Positions 27,868-36,597 of a DNA stretch of 64,000 nt are shown here, one piece after another (the stretch's first letter is position 1; every line of letters starts with the position of its first letter). The stretch lies in the NCBI RefSeq assembly GCF_011603255.1, contig NZ_JAANCM010000007.1:1-64000 (forward strand), read 5' to 3'. This DNA comes from Ferranicluibacter rubi. GTDB lineage: Bacteria > Pseudomonadota > Alphaproteobacteria > Rhizobiales > Rhizobiaceae. The notes under the pieces were generated by a model that had not been told where the DNA came from, did not search any database, and was given only the letters and a program-made list of their open reading frames with translations. Made by a program: the position numbers and the translations under genes.

Positions 27868-29552
27868 GATGCCGCTTCCTCGTAGCCGTATATCTCAAGC
27901 GCCACATCCCGCGTCACCCGTCCGTCACGCAGATCCTGCTCGATCCTTGGCCGTTCGCGCTCCTTCGGATCTCCCCAGCCGCCACCGCCACCGGTGACGA
28001 TCCGCAAGATATCGTTTCGCGCGAGATCGAGATGCGCGATGCGTCCATGAACATCAAGGCCTCCGGCGTGCCGTTCGATCTCGAGCCGATTTGCGGTTCC
28101 CTCCGCCCCGCCGTCAACGCCCCAGGGGAGGGTTTTCGTTCGGCCGAAGCTGGCATAGGCGGATGCTTCCGTTGAGAGCACCTCGTACTCCCTGATGATG
28201 CCGAAACCGCCGCGTCGGCGCCCGGCGCCGCTGCCGCCTTCGACGTTCAGCGCGTAGCGGCGAACCCGCAGCGGAAAGCGGGCTTCGATCACCTCGACGG
28301 AATAGTTGTAGGTGTCGCCATCCGTCAGCGCGATCAGCGCGCCGGCTCCGTCCTCGTCCGGCGTTGCGCCCCAGCCGCCATGTTGCGGCTCGATGTGGAT
28401 GAAGGGCATGCCGGTTTCATCCCGGCCGGAAATGTAGACGACGCAGAGGCTGGAATAGGACCCGGCGGAGAACCGTCCGGGCTGGAGCGGCGCCAGCGCC
28501 TTCCAGAGCAGTTCCGACGCGTGGACCGAACCCTCGTAGTACCAGCCGGTCGGCGAGGGCAGTTCCGCCGTGAACACCGTGCCCGGCGGACAGACGACGT
28601 CGAGGGGGCGGAACCACCCTTCGTTGGATGGCGCCTGTGGGTCGATGAGGGCCTTGACGATGGTCTTGACGGCGGATTGCAGCGCGCCGCGTGCGCAGTT
28701 GATGGGCCCGGCGACGGCGGGCGGGCAGCCGGTAAAGTCGGCGACGATCTGATCCGCCGCAATGGTGATCGTGACCCTGACCTCGATCGGTGCGTCGGTG
28801 AAGCCATCGCCGTCGATCACGTCCGTTGCCGTATACACGCCGTCCGGTAAGGCGAGGATCGCTGCGCGCGCGCTGGCTTCGCTGGTGGCGAGAAGATGCG
28901 CAAAAGCTGCCTCGACCACGTCCGCACCGTACTTGGCCGCAAGCTCCGCCATCCGACGACCGGCGACGCGAACGGTGGCGATCTGCGCGTTGAGATCGCC
29001 AAGAGCCATCTCCGGCATCCGGACATTGGCGGCGATGACGTGAAGGATCTCGTCGCAGAACGCATCGGCCCGCATCACTTTCACGCCGGGAAGCCGCAGG
29101 CCTTCCTGAAAGACGGACGTGGCGTTGGGCGCAAGGCTGCCGGGCACGGAGCCTCCGACATCGAGGTAGTGGGCGACGTTGATCGCGTATGCCAGTATCT
29201 CGCCATCGACGAAGAGCGGCTTGACGATCGCGAAGTCGCAGGCATGCGTGCCCCCGGCATAGGGGTCGTTCGTCAGAAGCACGTCGCCATCGGCAAGTTG
29301 TTCGCCGAATTGCGCGATCAACGCCTTGACCTGTACGCCGAACGTGCCCGTGAAGAGCGTGATGCCGTTCATCTGCGCGACGAGCTCGCCATCCCGGGTC
29401 AGGAGGCCGCAGGCGAAATCGAGCACTTCGTAGATCACGGGGCTCATGCTGGTGCGGGCCATCACGATGCCCATCTCATCCACGGTGGCAACGAGCTTGC
29501 CCTCGATGATTTCCTGCGTCACCGGATCGACGGCGTTCTGTCCGGACAGCAT
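27864..29552 (-). CDS. Hydantoinase/oxoprolinase B subunit (HyuB-type)
   Basis: A 562-residue protein with the family signatures DEMGIVMARTSMSPVI near the N-terminus, LLTNDPYAGGTHACDFAI, and GSGAGRRRGGFGIIREYEV near the C-terminus. It is the partner of HyuA in ATP-dependent ring opening. The ATG at 29552 follows AAGGGGGT and is preferred to upstream in-frame starts. It is the first structural gene after the MalT-like regulator; the gap of 120 bases between them contains direct repeats that may be the regulator's target. Confidence 0.9.
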   Translation of the reverse strand: MLSGQNAVDPVTQEIIEGKLVATVDEMGIVMARTSMSPVIYEVLDFACGLLTRDGELVAQMNGITLFTGTFGVQVKALIAQFGEQLADGDVLLTNDPYAGGTHACDFAIVKPLFVDGEILAYAINVAHYLDVGGSVPGSLAPNATSVFQEGLRLPGVKVMRADAFCDEILHVIAANVRMPEMALGDLNAQIATVRVAGRRMAELAAKYGADVVEAAFAHLLATSEASARAAILALPDGVYTATDVIDGDGFTDAPIEVRVTITIAADQIVADFTGCPPAVAGPINCARGALQSAVKTIVKALIDPQAPSNEGWFRPLDVVCPPGTVFTAELPSPTGWYYEGSVHASELLWKALAPLQPGRFSAGSYSSLCVVYISGRDETGMPFIHIEPQHGGWGATPDEDGAGALIALTDGDTYNYSVEVIEARFPLRVRRYALNVEGGSGAGRRRGGFGIIREYEVLSTEASAYASFGRTKTLPWGVDGGAEGTANRLEIERHAGGLDVHGRIAHLDLARNDILRIVTGGGGGWGDPKERERPRIEQDLRDGRVTRDVALEIYGYEEAAS

Positions 29553-29587
29553 GTGGACCCCCTTGGTTCGTGCAACACAGCGTAGGA

Positions 29588-29658
29588 GGGGATGGGAACG
29601 CGGCATAGCCAGCCAGACGGGTGGGATGCGGCCAGCGATACCCGCCCGAACGGGTGGG
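29588..29658. promoter_or_regulatory. Candidate operator region for the MalT-like regulator
   Basis: In the short gap before hyuB, ACGGGTGGG occurs twice (29617-29625 and 29650-29658), 33 bases apart, i.e. about three helical turns. The related CCCGCCCG at 29641-29648 faces the second copy. GGGGATGGGA at 29588-29597 is similar to the MalT-box consensus (GGGGATGAGG). Function is inferred from position and repeat spacing only. Confidence 0.35.
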
Positions 29659-29672
29659 CAAGGGTCAGAACG

Positions 29673-32357
29673 TCAGGGAAGCAGGCCGGCTGTGCGTGCT
29701 GCCGCCACCGCGCCCGTGCGGGTCGTCACGCCGAACTTCGCAAAGATATTCCGGAGGTGGAACTTGACCGTGTTGTCGCTGAGGGACAGTCGCCGGCCAA
29801 TATCCTTGTTTCCCAGACCCGCGCTCAGAAGCTGCATCACGGCCTGTTCGCGTTCCGTCAGGCCGCCGGTCTTCGTGACGACCGGAGACGGCGATCCGGC
29901 CGCCTGCAACAGGCGCTGCAGGACGACGCCGGGCACCGGTGCCGCGCGCGCGAGCGCGAGGATGTCACTGACAAAGGCGGGCCCTTCCGACAGGAGGACG
30001 GCGCGATAATCCATGACGGGCAGGCCGAGCACGAGATCCGAAAGTTGGCTGGCGGCGGTCGTGCTATCGCCAGCAGCCATCGCCAGCCGGATGCCGAGAA
30101 GACGCAGTTCGATCTGGCGCAGAACATGCGGCTTGCGGGCCTGGCTCGTTTCCAGCCGCGAGAGCAGATCGCGCGCCACGTCGAGGCGGCCCTGTGCCAG
30201 ATGCATCCGCACCCACAGAAGGGCCGGCACCGTTCCCCTCAGCCGCAGCGACAGGTCGTTCGGCTGGTCCGCCCGCGCCGCCTTCTCGCCGAACCCGCTT
30301 GCTTCGGCATAGCGCGCGGCTTCCGCGAGATCGCCCGACGCGATCAGCAGCGCGACGCGCTCGCCATCGATCATCCGGACCAGCCGGTCGAAACCACGCC
30401 GTCTTGCGGTTGACCGCGCCCGGTCCATGGCCGCGTGCGCACCGATCGTGTCGCCCGAAAGGATGAGAACGCGCTGCTGCGCCAGCAGGCCGGCGGCCAG
30501 CGGATCGAGCCACGTGTCATGCCGTTCGACGTGCGGCAGCGCCCAGGCAAGCGCACGTCCGGCCTCGACGATGTCCCCCCGCATCGACAGGACCTCGCAT
30601 TTCAGCACATGGCCGACGGCATCGAAATCGCTGCCACGACCGATATGCGCAGCGACCTCGGTGATCAGGCGGTCATAGGCTTCCTCCGCCGAGGTCATAT
30701 CGCCGCTGAAGAAGGAGGCCTGGCCGATATGGGTATAGAGGTGCAACGCTCCGAAATCCGCACCGCCATCCCGGAACGCCTGCATGGCGAGATTCCCGTA
30801 ATGCAAAGCGCGATCGAGGTCGGTGCGGATCAGGAAATTATAGGAGAGCATGTTGAGCGAGAGCGCGCGATGCACGAGCTCTCGGCCGGAGTGACGGCCA
30901 AGGTCGCGCTCCAGTTCTCCAAGATCCGCGCTGCTGACCCAGCGGTCGGTGTAGAGCGAAACGAGAACCCGCACGACCCGAAGCGCGCTCGCCAGCCCTT
31001 CGTCCATGGTGTCGGCTCCACGGGACACGATCTCAAGGTAATAATCCGCCGCATCGAGCTGCGCGGTCTTGGCGCTGACAACGGCAAGGCCGAGCGTGGT
31101 GAGAGGGTAGGCCGAGAGATCGATCTGTGCCGCCTCGTCCGACAGCTTGCGGAACAGGGCCGCACCGCCTCGGTTCGTCGTATACACCCGCCGCCAGCCT
31201 CCGGCCGCCTCGATGATCTCGGCCGCAAGCTCCGGCGCGCCGGCGGCGAAGGCATGCTCGACCGCGGCCTCGATATCGCCTTCTCCGGCAAACCAGCGCG
31301 CGGCACGGGCAAGGATCGCGCTGCTGTCGATGCCGAGACGAACGGCCTCCTCCTTCAGAAACCCCGTGAGAACGGGATGCAGGCGCAGCCATTGTCCCTC
31401 GTCATCGAGCACCGCAATGGGCAGGGCCTGTTCGCGCAGGGAGGCGAAGGCGCCGACGACCGTTTCGTCGCAGAGCGCGTTCACGAGCCCGCGGCTGATG
31501 GCCGGCAGGGACGACGTTTCGAGAAGCAGTCTCTGGAGGGGAGCTGAGAGGCTTGAGAAGACCTGCTCCGACAAATATTGTCCCATGTCACCGCTGCGGT
31601 CCCTGAACGCGGAGAGGATGGCCGGACTGTCGGCGCCGGACTCCTCCAGCAGAATCCGCATCATCTGCAGGGCGACCGCCCAGCCTTCGGCACGCTCGTT
31701 CAGGCTTCTCAGCTGCGGGCCGCTCAGCGCGGCGCCATCGCCGCCAAAGAAGGCCTGCGCCTCGTCGTCGGAAAACCCGAGCTCGGCAAGCCCGATCTGC
31801 TTGACCTCCCCGGCAAGGCGAAGGGCGGATGTCGGAAATCGTGGCGCACTGCGGGAAACGAGCACGAACCGGATATGCCCGAGCTCGTCATGCGACAGCA
31901 GCCGCGCGACGATCGCCTCCGTGCCATCGGTCTGGGACGCATGATAATCGTCCAGAAACAGGGTCGCCTCCGGCTGAACGCGCTGCAGACGCGTGACGAG
32001 CACGGACAGGAGCGTTGCGACGGACACGGAGCCAGCATCGATCGGCTTGGCCGGATGGTCGAGGGTCTGGTCCAGGGCCTCGACCATCGCTAGCAGAAAC
32101 CGGCTCTGGTCGCTGTCATCCGGCCCGAGCGAAATCCATGCGGGCGTGAGGCCTTGTGACAGAAGCCGGTGATACCATTGCGCGGCAAGCGATGTCTTGC
32201 CGTAGCCGGCCGGCGCGACAAGGATCGTCAGCCGTCGTTGCCGAGGCAGCGACAGGAGATCGAGAAGCCGGGGGCGTGCGACTTTGCCTGCAATCGAGGG
32301 CGGTCGAAAGCGGGCTTGCCGGCGTAGCGACGATGTGGGCGGCACGGCTCTCGGCAT
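29673..32357 (-). CDS. MalT-like LuxR-family transcriptional regulator
   Basis: An 894-residue regulator of the STAND/LAL class. The N-terminal NTPase has Walker A APAGYGKTSLAAQW (~residues 47-60) and a Walker B-like ATLFLDDYH. A long helical TPR-like middle section (~residues 380-800) follows. The C-terminal LuxR helix-turn-helix reads LTEREQAVMQLLSAGLGNKDIG and DNTVKFHLRNIFAKFGV. Such proteins bind an inducer, hydrolyse or exchange ATP, oligomerise and activate transcription. It directly precedes the hydantoinase/ABC operon on the same strand, so it is probably its activator. Confidence 0.88.
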   Translation of the reverse strand: MPRAVPPTSSLRRQARFRPPSIAGKVARPRLLDLLSLPRQRRLTILVAPAGYGKTSLAAQWYHRLLSQGLTPAWISLGPDDSDQSRFLLAMVEALDQTLDHPAKPIDAGSVSVATLLSVLVTRLQRVQPEATLFLDDYHASQTDGTEAIVARLLSHDELGHIRFVLVSRSAPRFPTSALRLAGEVKQIGLAELGFSDDEAQAFFGGDGAALSGPQLRSLNERAEGWAVALQMMRILLEESGADSPAILSAFRDRSGDMGQYLSEQVFSSLSAPLQRLLLETSSLPAISRGLVNALCDETVVGAFASLREQALPIAVLDDEGQWLRLHPVLTGFLKEEAVRLGIDSSAILARAARWFAGEGDIEAAVEHAFAAGAPELAAEIIEAAGGWRRVYTTNRGGAALFRKLSDEAAQIDLSAYPLTTLGLAVVSAKTAQLDAADYYLEIVSRGADTMDEGLASALRVVRVLVSLYTDRWVSSADLGELERDLGRHSGRELVHRALSLNMLSYNFLIRTDLDRALHYGNLAMQAFRDGGADFGALHLYTHIGQASFFSGDMTSAEEAYDRLITEVAAHIGRGSDFDAVGHVLKCEVLSMRGDIVEAGRALAWALPHVERHDTWLDPLAAGLLAQQRVLILSGDTIGAHAAMDRARSTARRRGFDRLVRMIDGERVALLIASGDLAEAARYAEASGFGEKAARADQPNDLSLRLRGTVPALLWVRMHLAQGRLDVARDLLSRLETSQARKPHVLRQIELRLLGIRLAMAAGDSTTAASQLSDLVLGLPVMDYRAVLLSEGPAFVSDILALARAAPVPGVVLQRLLQAAGSPSPVVTKTGGLTEREQAVMQLLSAGLGNKDIGRRLSLSDNTVKFHLRNIFAKFGVTTRTGAVAAARTAGLLP

Positions 32358-32589
32358 TTTTTCCAGGCATGAAGAACGGCTCGCAACAGGGGCGAACTGG
32401 GCGATCTTATGGCCTCTGAGCCTGTTTGGAAACCCGGGCGGCTTCAGCCTCCGTCTTCCATTGCCGGTTGCATGTGAAGGCGAGATATATGTTCCATGGC
32501 AAAGTCTACCAAGGGCATCTATTCTCCGGAATCTCGTCGGAGTTTGGCACAGTCAGCAATGGCAGAGGTCATGTCGTAGGAGCCCTTGA

Positions 32590-32955
32590 GTGAACGTAAT
32601 TGCCCACGTTGAAATTCCTGTAACAGATCTCAATAGAGCCATGCGCTTCTACAATGCTGTGTTCGGGGTGAACTTTGGAGACGTTGTCACGATCCACGAC
32701 AACAGAATGGCCTATTTCCCTTTCGAAGAAGGTGGAGGTGGTGCCAGCGCAGCGCTTGCCCAAGGCGATGTCTACGTTCCCACCCGAGATGGAGCAATCA
32801 TCTATCTTAATGTCGCAGACGTTGACGACGTTCTGGCCAAGGCTGTTGGGTATGGGAGCGAGATTTTGTTTCCAAAGACACCGGTGAACGAGATTGGGTT
32901 TGTCGCCGAAATTGCTGATAGCGAAGGTAACCGCATCGCAGTTCAATCACTATGA
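32590..32955 (+). CDS. VOC (glyoxalase/bleomycin-resistance) superfamily protein
   Basis: A 121-residue single-repeat VOC protein. It opens with HVEIPVTDLNRAMRFYNAVFG, the typical first beta-alpha unit, and closes with GFVAEIADSEGNRIAVQS, where a metal-ligand Glu is usual. The start is GTG at 32590, with TAGGAG a little upstream. The substrate is unknown. It is divergent from the MalT-like gene and convergent with the next gene; nothing suggests an operon. Confidence 0.82.
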   Translation: MNVIAHVEIPVTDLNRAMRFYNAVFGVNFGDVVTIHDNRMAYFPFEEGGGGASAALAQGDVYVPTRDGAIIYLNVADVDDVLAKAVGYGSEILFPKTPVNEIGFVAEIADSEGNRIAVQSL

Positions 32956-32983
32956 TGAGGGCCGAACACGTTGTTTTTAAAGA

Positions 32984-33643
32984 TCAACGCAACAGCCCGT
33001 CGCGGCCGAACGCTTCCCAGTCATCCAGTTTTGCAGCCGCCTCATCCAGAGCTGCGGACGGTGACGCCACCACACTCCGACCCTTCCTCAACGAACGGGT
33101 GAGTTTGGCTTTGTAAGCCGCCCGCCGTCGGTTTTCGGCGGCAGCGGCCAGGTCTTCCTCTCGCCATTCATCGACCCTCCCGCTATCGAGGAGGTCTTCG
33201 ACAACCCTGGGATCGAAGACGTGAAAGGTGATCTTCTTGGCGCGGCCTGCCAGTCGGACTGTTCTTGTTCCGGCACTCGGAAGGCGACCGTCCGCCAGCC
33301 AGCGGTGTCTCTCGCCTGGCTTGATCGTCAGGATGTCCTGGATCTCGCGCGGGATCACCGGGAGGCTTTCGATATCTTTCATCGCCGCAGTGACAACGCC
33401 GGCGGCTGCGTTGAATTCGGTCTTCGCGCTGGCGGGCATCGCAAGAACAAGTTCCCCAGACTCCAGAACGAGCAGTTTCTTCGATGATGCCGGCAGTCGC
33501 GCGCGCATTTCCAGAAGAATACCCTTCGCGCGCACCGATGAGCCGAGCGTTGCCGCTGACGGCAACGTCCAGGTCCGCAGGAGTTCGACGTCATCTTTCT
33601 CGCGCTTCGACATGGCGGTGAGATGGGCCTCAGATCCGACCAA
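32984..33643 (-). CDS. Conserved hypothetical protein
   Basis: A 219-residue basic protein of no family I can name. The middle part REIQDILTIKPGERHRWLADGRLP looks like a MerR/excisionase-style helix-turn-helix, followed by TVRLAGRAKKITFHVFDPRVV, and the C-terminus has a long charged helix. A DNA-binding role is therefore possible but unproven. The same segment recurs as a decayed copy at 59565-59672, showing that this protein family has (or had) two members in this region. The start could also be the ATG at 33613. Confidence 0.6.
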   Translation of the reverse strand: MVGSEAHLTAMSKREKDDVELLRTWTLPSAATLGSSVRAKGILLEMRARLPASSKKLLVLESGELVLAMPASAKTEFNAAAGVVTAAMKDIESLPVIPREIQDILTIKPGERHRWLADGRLPSAGTRTVRLAGRAKKITFHVFDPRVVEDLLDSGRVDEWREEDLAAAAENRRRAAYKAKLTRSLRKGRSVVASPSAALDEAAAKLDDWEAFGRDGLLR

Positions 33644-33850
33644 GTCAACGCAGGGAGCGTTTTCCCCTCTTGCTACCCGATCACGGGCGTCTGCCGTGCG
33701 GACAGCCTTGGCTGCATACGGCGCTTCTGACGGAAAGTTTATCTCGGACAGAGATAGCTTAGCGATCCGGCATCCCCATCTTCAGAGCAATTCGACGTCC
33801 TTTCCGCTACCTATCGGTGATCGGGACAGCAAGCCACAGAGGAGAATGTC

Positions 33851-34177
33851 ATGAGCGCTGCGCTCGGACCATACGTGCAGATGGTCAAACTCGCCCAACA
33901 GATGGCGTTGATGTACCAGGCGGACAGGAACCTCGATCTGGGTTTGCTGGTGTCGCATTACGTCGAAGAGGTCGAGGTGAACGTGCGGTCGGACACATTC
34001 GATCATCTGGGCTTCATCGACAGGATACGGGGCGAGCTGTCGAGCGAAGCGGGACAGGCGGGAGATGGCAGACGTGGAGAATATCTGCGGATGGTCGTCG
34101 CGGCGCTTCACGCATGCGCTGGGTCTCTACCGAGTGCTCCGGATGCTCAACCCTTCGGCGCAGAAAAGAGGATGTGA
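33851..34177 (+). CDS. Hypothetical small protein
   Basis: 108 residues behind a strong ribosome site (AGAGGAGAATGTC). The first ~60 residues are helical and protein-like (QMVKLAQQMALMYQADRNLDLGLLVSHYVEE). The tail after residue ~85 is less convincing. No family is recognised. It runs toward the RNase H gene on the opposite strand with only 3 bases between their stops. Confidence 0.5.
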   Translation: MSAALGPYVQMVKLAQQMALMYQADRNLDLGLLVSHYVEEVEVNVRSDTFDHLGFIDRIRGELSSEAGQAGDGRRGEYLRMVVAALHACAGSLPSAPDAQPFGAEKRM

Positions 34178-34180
34178 CGT

Positions 34181-34666
34181 CTAGCCGATGGTGACGTTCG
34201 TTGCCATTGCCGCCGTCCGCGCCATTGCATCGGCCAGTTCATTGCCTGGAATGTCATCGTGTCCGCGACACCATGCAATGCGAATGCGAGGGTTGGCGGT
34301 GAGCTGACGGTCAAGCTCCTGCCATAAGGCGACGTCCTGTATGACACGATTTCGCTTCTTTGGATTTGCCTCGATACGGCGCCAACCGTTGTTTCTCCAG
34401 ATAGCCCTGGAGATCTGACACCCTTTCACCGTCTGGCTCGAGTCCGTCCAGATGGTGGCGGAGGTGTCGGCATGTTCGTTTGCGATCCACGCCGCTGCTT
34501 TCAAAACAGCCAAAAGCTCGAAAGTGTTGTTCGACATCCCGGTCGCAAACCCAAGCGCCCGATGGATCTCCTGCCCGTGCTGGAAAACCACGAACGCCCA
34601 CCCACCGGTCGAAGACTTCGGGCGGAAGGAACCGTCCGCGTAAACGTCTAACAAGTCCGCCTCCAA
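34181..34666 (-). CDS. RNase HI family protein
   Basis: A 161-residue ribonuclease H. The four catalytic carboxylates are visible: Asp11 (YADGS), Glu50 (NNTFELLAV), Asp75 (WTDSSQTV) and Asp146 (GNELADAMA), with His136 in the GHDDIPGN loop. It would cut the RNA strand of RNA:DNA hybrids in the cytoplasm. It lacks the extra basic handle of E. coli RNase HI. It lies in an accessory patch with a toxin-antitoxin pair and pseudogenes, so it is probably an additional copy rather than the housekeeping rnhA. Confidence 0.88.
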   Translation of the reverse strand: MEADLLDVYADGSFRPKSSTGGWAFVVFQHGQEIHRALGFATGMSNNTFELLAVLKAAAWIANEHADTSATIWTDSSQTVKGCQISRAIWRNNGWRRIEANPKKRNRVIQDVALWQELDRQLTANPRIRIAWCRGHDDIPGNELADAMARTAAMATNVTIG

Positions 34667-35403
34667 AACATCCTGGATCTTGATATGTCGTGGCTCTCAT
34701 CGCAATGATGAGACCATCAGCCGACTGTTGATGTACCGCTTGGGACCGTCTCCACTCAAATCTTACTTTTCCCGAAATGTATGCCAGCAATGTGCATGAT
34801 GGTTGCACAATATGATCCGTCGGCATGCCCCGTGCCTCACGATAGGAGTGATTGTCTCAGGTTTTATGATCCATAATCCAACGAGTGATCGATTGCGACT
34901 GGGGTGATGAACGATGGCGTAATCGACTTATGCCGAGATCGGCCAAAGGCCATGGAAAATCGACAAAATCCTTTATATTTAAGTACGATAGGAAATTAAA
35001 ATATCGGCCGATATGACTGTTGAGGAAGCCCTACCCGCGTCGCGCCGGCGCGTATCGAGCATCCCAATGGCGAGCTGCTGGACCTTTCGCTTGAGATTGT
35101 CGCCAAGGCCGAACGACTTGGCCGGGCTTTCCATTCCGGAACCGGCAGCCCAACTGGCTGCACCGTCAGGATCATGAACACCGACTACAGTAGCCATCTG
35201 CCGTTAACGCGGATTGGAACCGCAGCTTTCCAGGTCGGGCCAGCCATTTTTTGAAACTTTCAGATGGTCCCTCGACCCCGCTTGTGCGGGAGCTCGTGCT
35301 TAATGAAGATATATTCAGAACGTTCTTTGAAGTTGCGCAGCTAGAACGCTGCAAGGCTACGCAAGGGGTAAAGCAACTTTTCTATGGAAAAATCTGGAGG
35401 CCA
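34667..35403. other. Intergenic stretch, possible decayed coding sequence
   Basis: About 740 bases, in part AT-rich (34700-35000). A forward frame at about 35055-35255 reads RIEHPNGELLDLSLEIVAKAERLG, protein-like and with codon use similar to the region, but it has no start codon or recognised family; it may be a gene remnant. From 35251 another weak forward ORF crosses the VapB promoter and is unlikely to be real. Confidence 0.35.
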
Positions 35404-35453
35404 TTGCGAGCATATCCTTTCGAGCATATTATAATTTCCTCGAAAGGATATGC
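35404..35453 (+). promoter_or_regulatory. vapBC promoter with 15-bp inverted-repeat operator
   Basis: GCATATCCTTTCGAG (35410-35424) and CTCGAAAGGATATGC (35439-35453) are a perfect 15-base inverted repeat with a 14-base AT-rich spacer. A -10 element (TATTAT, 35427-35432) lies in the spacer, 17 bases after TTGCGA (35404-35409), a fair -35. The operator therefore straddles the promoter, as expected for autorepression by a VapB-VapC complex. AAAGGA within the right arm doubles as the ribosome site. Confidence 0.75.
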
Positions 35454-35456
35454 ATC

Positions 35457-35696
35457 ATGCCGCTCTACATCAAAGATCCGGAAGTTGATACGCTCACTGA
35501 AGAGCTGATCCGCTTGACCAAGACATCTAAGGTTGATGCCGTGAAAACTGCCCTCCGGCGCGAGATCGCCAGCCGCAAGGGCAGCTTGCCCATGCGCGAG
35601 CGCTTGGCCAAGTCCCTCGCGATGGCGCGGGACGCCGGTCCCTTTGCGCCGGGGGACCACAAACGCGAAACTGACGAAATGTGGGGCGAAGACTGA
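35457..35696 (+). CDS. vapB: VapB-type antitoxin
   Basis: A 79-residue antitoxin. The N-terminal MPLYIKDPEVDTLTEELIRLTKTSKVDAV is a ribbon-helix-helix-like DNA-binding part of the PSK/Rv0623-type VapB family, and the acidic C-terminus (KRETDEMWGED) would wrap around the toxin. The stop overlaps the VapC start by one base. It should neutralise VapC and, with it, bind the inverted repeat just upstream. Confidence 0.88.
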   Translation: MPLYIKDPEVDTLTEELIRLTKTSKVDAVKTALRREIASRKGSLPMRERLAKSLAMARDAGPFAPGDHKRETDEMWGED

Positions 35697-36130
35697 TGCT
35701 ATTCGTGGACGCTTCCGTGGCCGTCGCAATCCTTGCCGGCGAAGAGGACGCCGGCGAGCTGATGCAGCGGCTCGAACAGCACGGTGGCCCCTTTTACGTG
35801 TCGGCCGTGGTTCGCTTGGAAGCCTCGCTTTCGCTGACGCGGCGCATGGCACAGGCGACAGGCCGCGACCGTCCTGCTACGCCTGACATGCTCGCTAAGG
35901 CGCGAAGGATGGTCGATCAGTTCTTCGCGGACCTTGAAGCCAAAGAGGCTATGATCTCGGGAGATGTGGGGACCAAGGCGCTTGACGCTGCACAGCAGTT
36001 TGGGAAGATCGTCAATCACTCGGCAAAACTGAATATGGGCGATTGCTTCACTTATGCCTGCGCCAGGGCTTACCGCACGAAGATCGCTTACAAGGGCAAC
36101 GACTTTGCCGAAACCGATCTAGGCTGGTGA
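35696..36130 (+). CDS. vapC: VapC-type PIN-domain toxin
   Basis: A 144-residue PIN-domain ribonuclease. Acidic residues expected in the active site are Asp5 (LFVDASVAVAIL), Glu42 (VVRLEASLSL) and Asp116 (MGDCFTYACAR). Full length for the family, so the toxin is probably functional. VapC enzymes cut specific tRNAs or rRNA; the target cannot be read from sequence. The ATG at 35696 overlaps the antitoxin stop and is preferred to an in-frame ATG at 35681. Confidence 0.9.
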   Translation: MLFVDASVAVAILAGEEDAGELMQRLEQHGGPFYVSAVVRLEASLSLTRRMAQATGRDRPATPDMLAKARRMVDQFFADLEAKEAMISGDVGTKALDAAQQFGKIVNHSAKLNMGDCFTYACARAYRTKIAYKGNDFAETDLGW

Positions 36131-36597
36131 CCGTCAATAGCAACGCGCGAGGTAGTCATGTCCGAAGACGTATCGCAAATTCTCTACACATGCTCCCCAT
36201 GCCGCCGCGCCGAAGGCGATGGCTGCTATCAAGACATTGCATATTGCTCCGGAAGGTCTTTTGATGGGCGGCTGCAGAGCGGCAGCTTACCGCCTAGTCG
36301 TCGCCACAACCGGACCGTCCTGACACGGCCTGATACCAGCCATTCCAAGGAGCGACTTTTTTGTCACAACAAGAAGATGACTAATACCGGCATGGCTACT
36401 GGACGACGGGGTCGTTGGTTCGAACCTTTTCAAGGCGAGGCAAAAGGCCGCTTGGCAATGGCGTCGATCTGAGTTTTGATCTGTGTTCAGCTGTGGATTT
36501 GCGACATGAACTCGACCATGCACCGGACAACCAAGCCATCCCTTTGGCGCGTGTACCAGTTGATCCGATAAAGATCAGCCTAAATCGGGTGGGGTTG
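36131..36597. other. Intergenic stretch with a weak ORF
   Basis: About 470 bases. A forward frame at 36158-36472 starts with ATG behind GAGG and opens MSEDVSQILYTCSPCRRAEG, cysteine-rich and possibly genuine for ~40 residues, but then loses protein character. No family is recognised; it may be a truncated gene. Nothing else was seen. Confidence 0.3.

Noticed and set aside
25387-27885. 832-codon plus-strand ORF opposite hyuA and the ATPase
   Set aside because: Charged, low-complexity product without domains; the minus-strand genes are full length and recognisable.
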